From Flexistipes sp041694215 (GTDB taxonomy: Bacteria; Chrysiogenota; Deferribacteres; Deferribacterales; Flexistipitaceae), in NCBI GenBank assembly GCA_041694215.1, contig JASMTO010000243.1, positions 1 through 9,996 on the forward strand: 9,996 bases of DNA, written 5' to 3'. Each line of letters starts with the position of its first letter. Position 1 is the stretch's first letter. The notes under the pieces are model-generated. The model had not been told where the DNA came from, ran no database searches, and saw nothing but the letters and a program-made list of their open reading frames with translations. Positions 8,514 to 9,996 of this stretch are shown here, in pieces. The position numbers and the translations under genes were made by a program.

Positions 8514-8533
8514 GCCTTCAAAATTGTGAAGGC
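8514..8533. terminator. Short hairpin between the CARF genes, possible weak terminator
   Basis: GCCTTCA (8514-8520) and TGAAGGC (8527-8533) form a perfect 7-pair stem with a 6-base loop. It lies 12 bases past the stop of the upstream CARF gene. On the minus strand it is not followed by a T run (GCAAAAGG follows). On the + strand a run of seven T begins 8 bases after the stem, at 8541-8547. It is therefore a poor match to a classical terminator in either direction, and may instead act as a 3' mRNA stabiliser. Confidence 0.3.
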
Positions 8534-8545
8534 TTGGTGCTTTTT

Positions 8546-9667
8546 TTACTCTCTATATCTTTGATTTAATTGATCAGCAGCCCAATTCAAGCTCTCGCTA
8601 CTTTCATCAGCAAGAACAACTTGAAACCTTGCTCCAAAATTATTTTTGTCCTGAAAAGTCCCTACAAGTGTATTATTCTTTTCATCAGGCTTTACAGTAA
8701 ACCCGATACCTTTGATGGACTGCTGCCCGTAATATGGTAGTGAAAAACAAGTTTTAACCCATTTATTTTCATTCCAAACCTTATACACAAAATCTTTAAA
8801 ACCAATAGGATAATGATCGTCTCTAAAAGTAGGCTCTTTTCGTTCACTATCACTAAGTGCATAAAGATTCACAGGATGAGGATTACGCAGCCTAAATGAA
8901 GTCAAATATAATTGCCCTATTGCATTAAGCTCAAACATAGAATCGTTATCAACTTCGATCTCTGTGAGAAATACTCGTAATTTTTCGTCAAAATCATCAA
9001 GTTCACTTTTTGCAAAAGATTTACCACGTTCAAAATCAGTTAGAATATCAGAATTTCGTCCAAGTATATCGTAATCCAATGAAATTGGCAGAGGTGGAAA
9101 ATCAATAATCTCCGAAAATTTTTCATGCTTGTAATAAACAGGGATATCTAACGCTTGACCAATCAATACTGCAACAGCAATTTGCGCTTTATAACCACCT
9201 GTTGCATCTATCGAGACATTTCTTTTGCCAAATCGCTGAATGCAATCACCTACCACTCTCACAAGATTTCTTAAGCCATGAATTTTAAATTTTTTAGGAT
9301 CGGCATCTTGGAGGTCATTTATCAGCATGTATTCTACTTGCGATAAACTCAAATCATCTCTATCAAGAAAATATTTTTCCAGCAATATCCCTGTATTTTC
9401 ACCATCTTTTGTGTCAGAAACCAACAAAATAAGGTTCTTAAGATCGAGCCATTTTTTCTTTTTTGCTTCTTCAATCGTGTTTATTTCAGCGCCACAAATC
9501 CGACTACTTGGGCTTAATTTTCTTAACTCTTTTGATAATTTGCTCCAATTGCCTTGTTCAAATTGAGTTTTTATTTCTTTCCAATTATCAATTTTATCTT
9601 TTTCTGAAAGTCGGGTTAGATTCCCAAAAAGGCTTGTTCCTACGGTGCAAATAAGCGTGTTCTTCAT
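8546..9667 (-). CDS. CARF-domain effector (APE2256/TIGR02619-like), possible C-terminal RelE-like toxin
   Basis: A cOA-sensing CRISPR accessory protein of 373 residues. The CARF domain covers about residues 1-200: strand plus nucleotide loop LICTVGTSLFGNL (5-17), VSIDATGGYKAQ (151-162) as the second ligand loop, and FPPLPI (190-195) near the domain end. These are marks of the APE2256/Csm6-like CARF group. S12 and K160 fall where Crn1 ring nucleases of this group have catalytic residues, so self-limiting cOA cleavage is possible. Residues about 205-265 look like a small helical or winged-helix linker. The last 105 or so residues (FKDFVYKVW at 290-298 onward, to NWAADQLNQRY) have no HEPN R-x4-6-H motif. 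Their arrangement recalls CARF-RelE proteins such as Cami1, which cut mRNA on the ribosome, but this part is inference. It stands as its own unit with a promoter upstream. Confidence 0.8.
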   Translation of the reverse strand: MKNTLICTVGTSLFGNLTRLSEKDKIDNWKEIKTQFEQGNWSKLSKELRKLSPSSRICGAEINTIEEAKKKKWLDLKNLILLVSDTKDGENTGILLEKYFLDRDDLSLSQVEYMLINDLQDADPKKFKIHGLRNLVRVVGDCIQRFGKRNVSIDATGGYKAQIAVAVLIGQALDIPVYYKHEKFSEIIDFPPLPISLDYDILGRNSDILTDFERGKSFAKSELDDFDEKLRVFLTEIEVDNDSMFELNAIGQLYLTSFRLRNPHPVNLYALSDSERKEPTFRDDHYPIGFKDFVYKVWNENKWVKTCFSLPYYGQQSIKGIGFTVKPDEKNNTLVGTFQDKNNFGARFQVVLADESSESLNWAADQLNQRYRE

Positions 9668-9672
9668 TTTTT

Positions 9673-9690
9673 AATACAAAATCCTGTATT
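9673..9690 (-). promoter_or_regulatory. Inverted repeat holding the only Shine-Dalgarno-like bases of the CARF effector
   Basis: On the minus strand AATACA-GGATTT-TGTATT is a perfect 6-pair inverted repeat ending 5 bases before the ATG at 9667. The only Shine-Dalgarno-like word, AGGA (9682-9685), lies across the loop edge, about 14 bases from the start and farther than usual. The site could be a repressor operator, or an mRNA hairpin that limits translation of a potentially toxic protein. Confidence 0.4.
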
Positions 9691-9723
9691 TAATTTAAGC
9701 TATTATATGGAACATCAATATTT

Positions 9724-9751
9724 ATTATACCATTTTTATTTACAACAACAA
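9724..9751 (-). promoter_or_regulatory. Sigma70-type promoter for the CARF effector
   Basis: On the minus strand a -35 box TTGTTG (9746-9751) is separated by 16 bases from a perfect -10 box TATAAT (9724-9729), preceded by TG one base away (extended -10). Transcription would begin near 9717, giving a leader of about 50 bases. A second TATAAT at 9702-9707 lacks a fitting -35. Confidence 0.6.
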
Positions 9752-9996
9752 AATATATTTTATACCTCGCCAACGAGTGCCTTACAAAACTACAACAGGC
9801 CATTCTACAACTGAAACCATACGCTGTAGCATGACAATATATAAATTAAGTACACTTGCATATTTACGCGCTATATTGATTCTTATGGTAGGGATTTCTC
9901 ACTTCGTTCGAAATAATGCCTGCGGATAGCACCAGCCTTCTAAACTGGTAAATATGTGCAACATCCTATTTAGCTATCGCTGATAGACAACAATTT

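Larger units (their letters stand above)
8101..8545. other. Intergenic stretch between the two CARF genes
   Basis: This 445-base gap holds no convincing gene on either strand. Three parts can be seen. Bases 8106-8153, next to csx1, contain its ribosome binding site, an inverted repeat and a short tandem repeat. Bases about 8156-8285 form an island near 46% G+C (hand count of two lines: 25/60 and 30/60), clearly above the 23% of the next line and above the genes around it. Bases about 8290-8513 are AT-rich. A + strand frame in the island reads as a short basic tail (HHLPGSKKRRVCIKASGV, then a stop at 8279-8287 region), which looks like the end of a lost gene, but no family is recognised. I found no strong sigma70-type promoter for csx1 here. 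Confidence 0.6.
9668..9996. other. Non-coding stretch upstream of the CARF effector
   Basis: No gene is supported in these 329 bases. The part next to the CARF gene (9668-9751) holds its inverted repeat and promoter. Further out are two copies of CTACAAC (9790-9796 and 9805-9811), an inverted repeat ATTTC/GAAAT around TCACTTCGTTC (9894-9914), and a small hairpin CTATC/GATAG (9974-9986). No CRISPR repeat, tRNA or leader could be recognised. Confidence 0.5.

Noticed and set aside
8514..8547. Clear rho-independent terminator after the CARF effector
   Set aside because: The stem is real, but there is no T run after it on the minus strand; on the + strand the T run is displaced, and no + strand gene ends there. 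Kept only as a low-confidence feature.
8366..8569. Open frame of 67 codons on the + strand in the gap between the CARF genes
   Set aside because: It runs into the 3' end of the CARF gene on the other strand, has no good ribosome binding site and its product looks like translated AT-rich non-coding DNA.
9702..9707. Second -10 box TATAAT for the CARF effector
   Set aside because: No -35-like box is found at a suitable distance, whereas the box at 9724-9729 has one and an extended -10.
9668..9996. CRISPR array or leader
   Set aside because: No word of 20 or more bases recurs at regular spacing; only the short CTACAAC pair is seen.

Overview
The window is AT-rich (roughly one third G+C by eye) and is filled almost entirely by one locus read on the minus strand: a type III-B (Cmr) CRISPR-Cas interference module with two cyclic-oligoadenylate (cOA) sensor genes. 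The low G+C, strong GGAGG-type ribosome binding sites and tight gene packing point to a bacterium. The proteins have the flavour of an anaerobic or thermophile-like lineage, but I cannot name the taxon from the sequence alone.

Layout in transcription order, right to left. A 329-base non-coding stretch at 9668-9996 carries a good promoter and an inverted repeat for the first gene. A CARF-domain protein of the APE2256 (TIGR02619-like) kind follows at 8546-9667; its C-terminal domain of about 100 residues may be a RelE-like effector. Next is a 445-base gap (8101-8545) with an island of unusually high G+C and repeats just upstream of the next gene. Then comes a compact run: a CARF-HEPN ribonuclease of the Csx1/TM1812 type (6841-8100), cmr1 (5851-6840), cmr2/cas10 (3155-5860), cmr3 (2275-3171), cmr4 (1402-2259), cmr5 (983-1405) and cmr6 (1-999, cut by the window edge). 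Genes in the run touch, overlap, or lie 15 bases apart, and most starts have a Shine-Dalgarno sequence inside the end of the gene before, so they look translationally coupled.

How it should work, from family knowledge. Cmr1-Cmr6 assemble on a crRNA. Cmr4 forms the backbone and cuts target RNA; its conserved Asp is present. Cmr2/Cas10 senses target RNA and makes cOA with an intact GGDD palm, and it also keeps HD-type residues. The cOA should switch on the two CARF proteins. The Csx1 protein has an intact R-x4-H HEPN motif for unspecific RNA cleavage. The other CARF protein could act on translating ribosomes if its C-terminus is RelE-like.

No cas1, cas2, cas6 or CRISPR array lies in the window, so adaptation, crRNA processing and the array must be elsewhere. 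The most interesting items are the second CARF effector with its unresolved C-terminal domain, the hairpin that holds its only Shine-Dalgarno-like bases, and the relic-like island between the two sensor genes.
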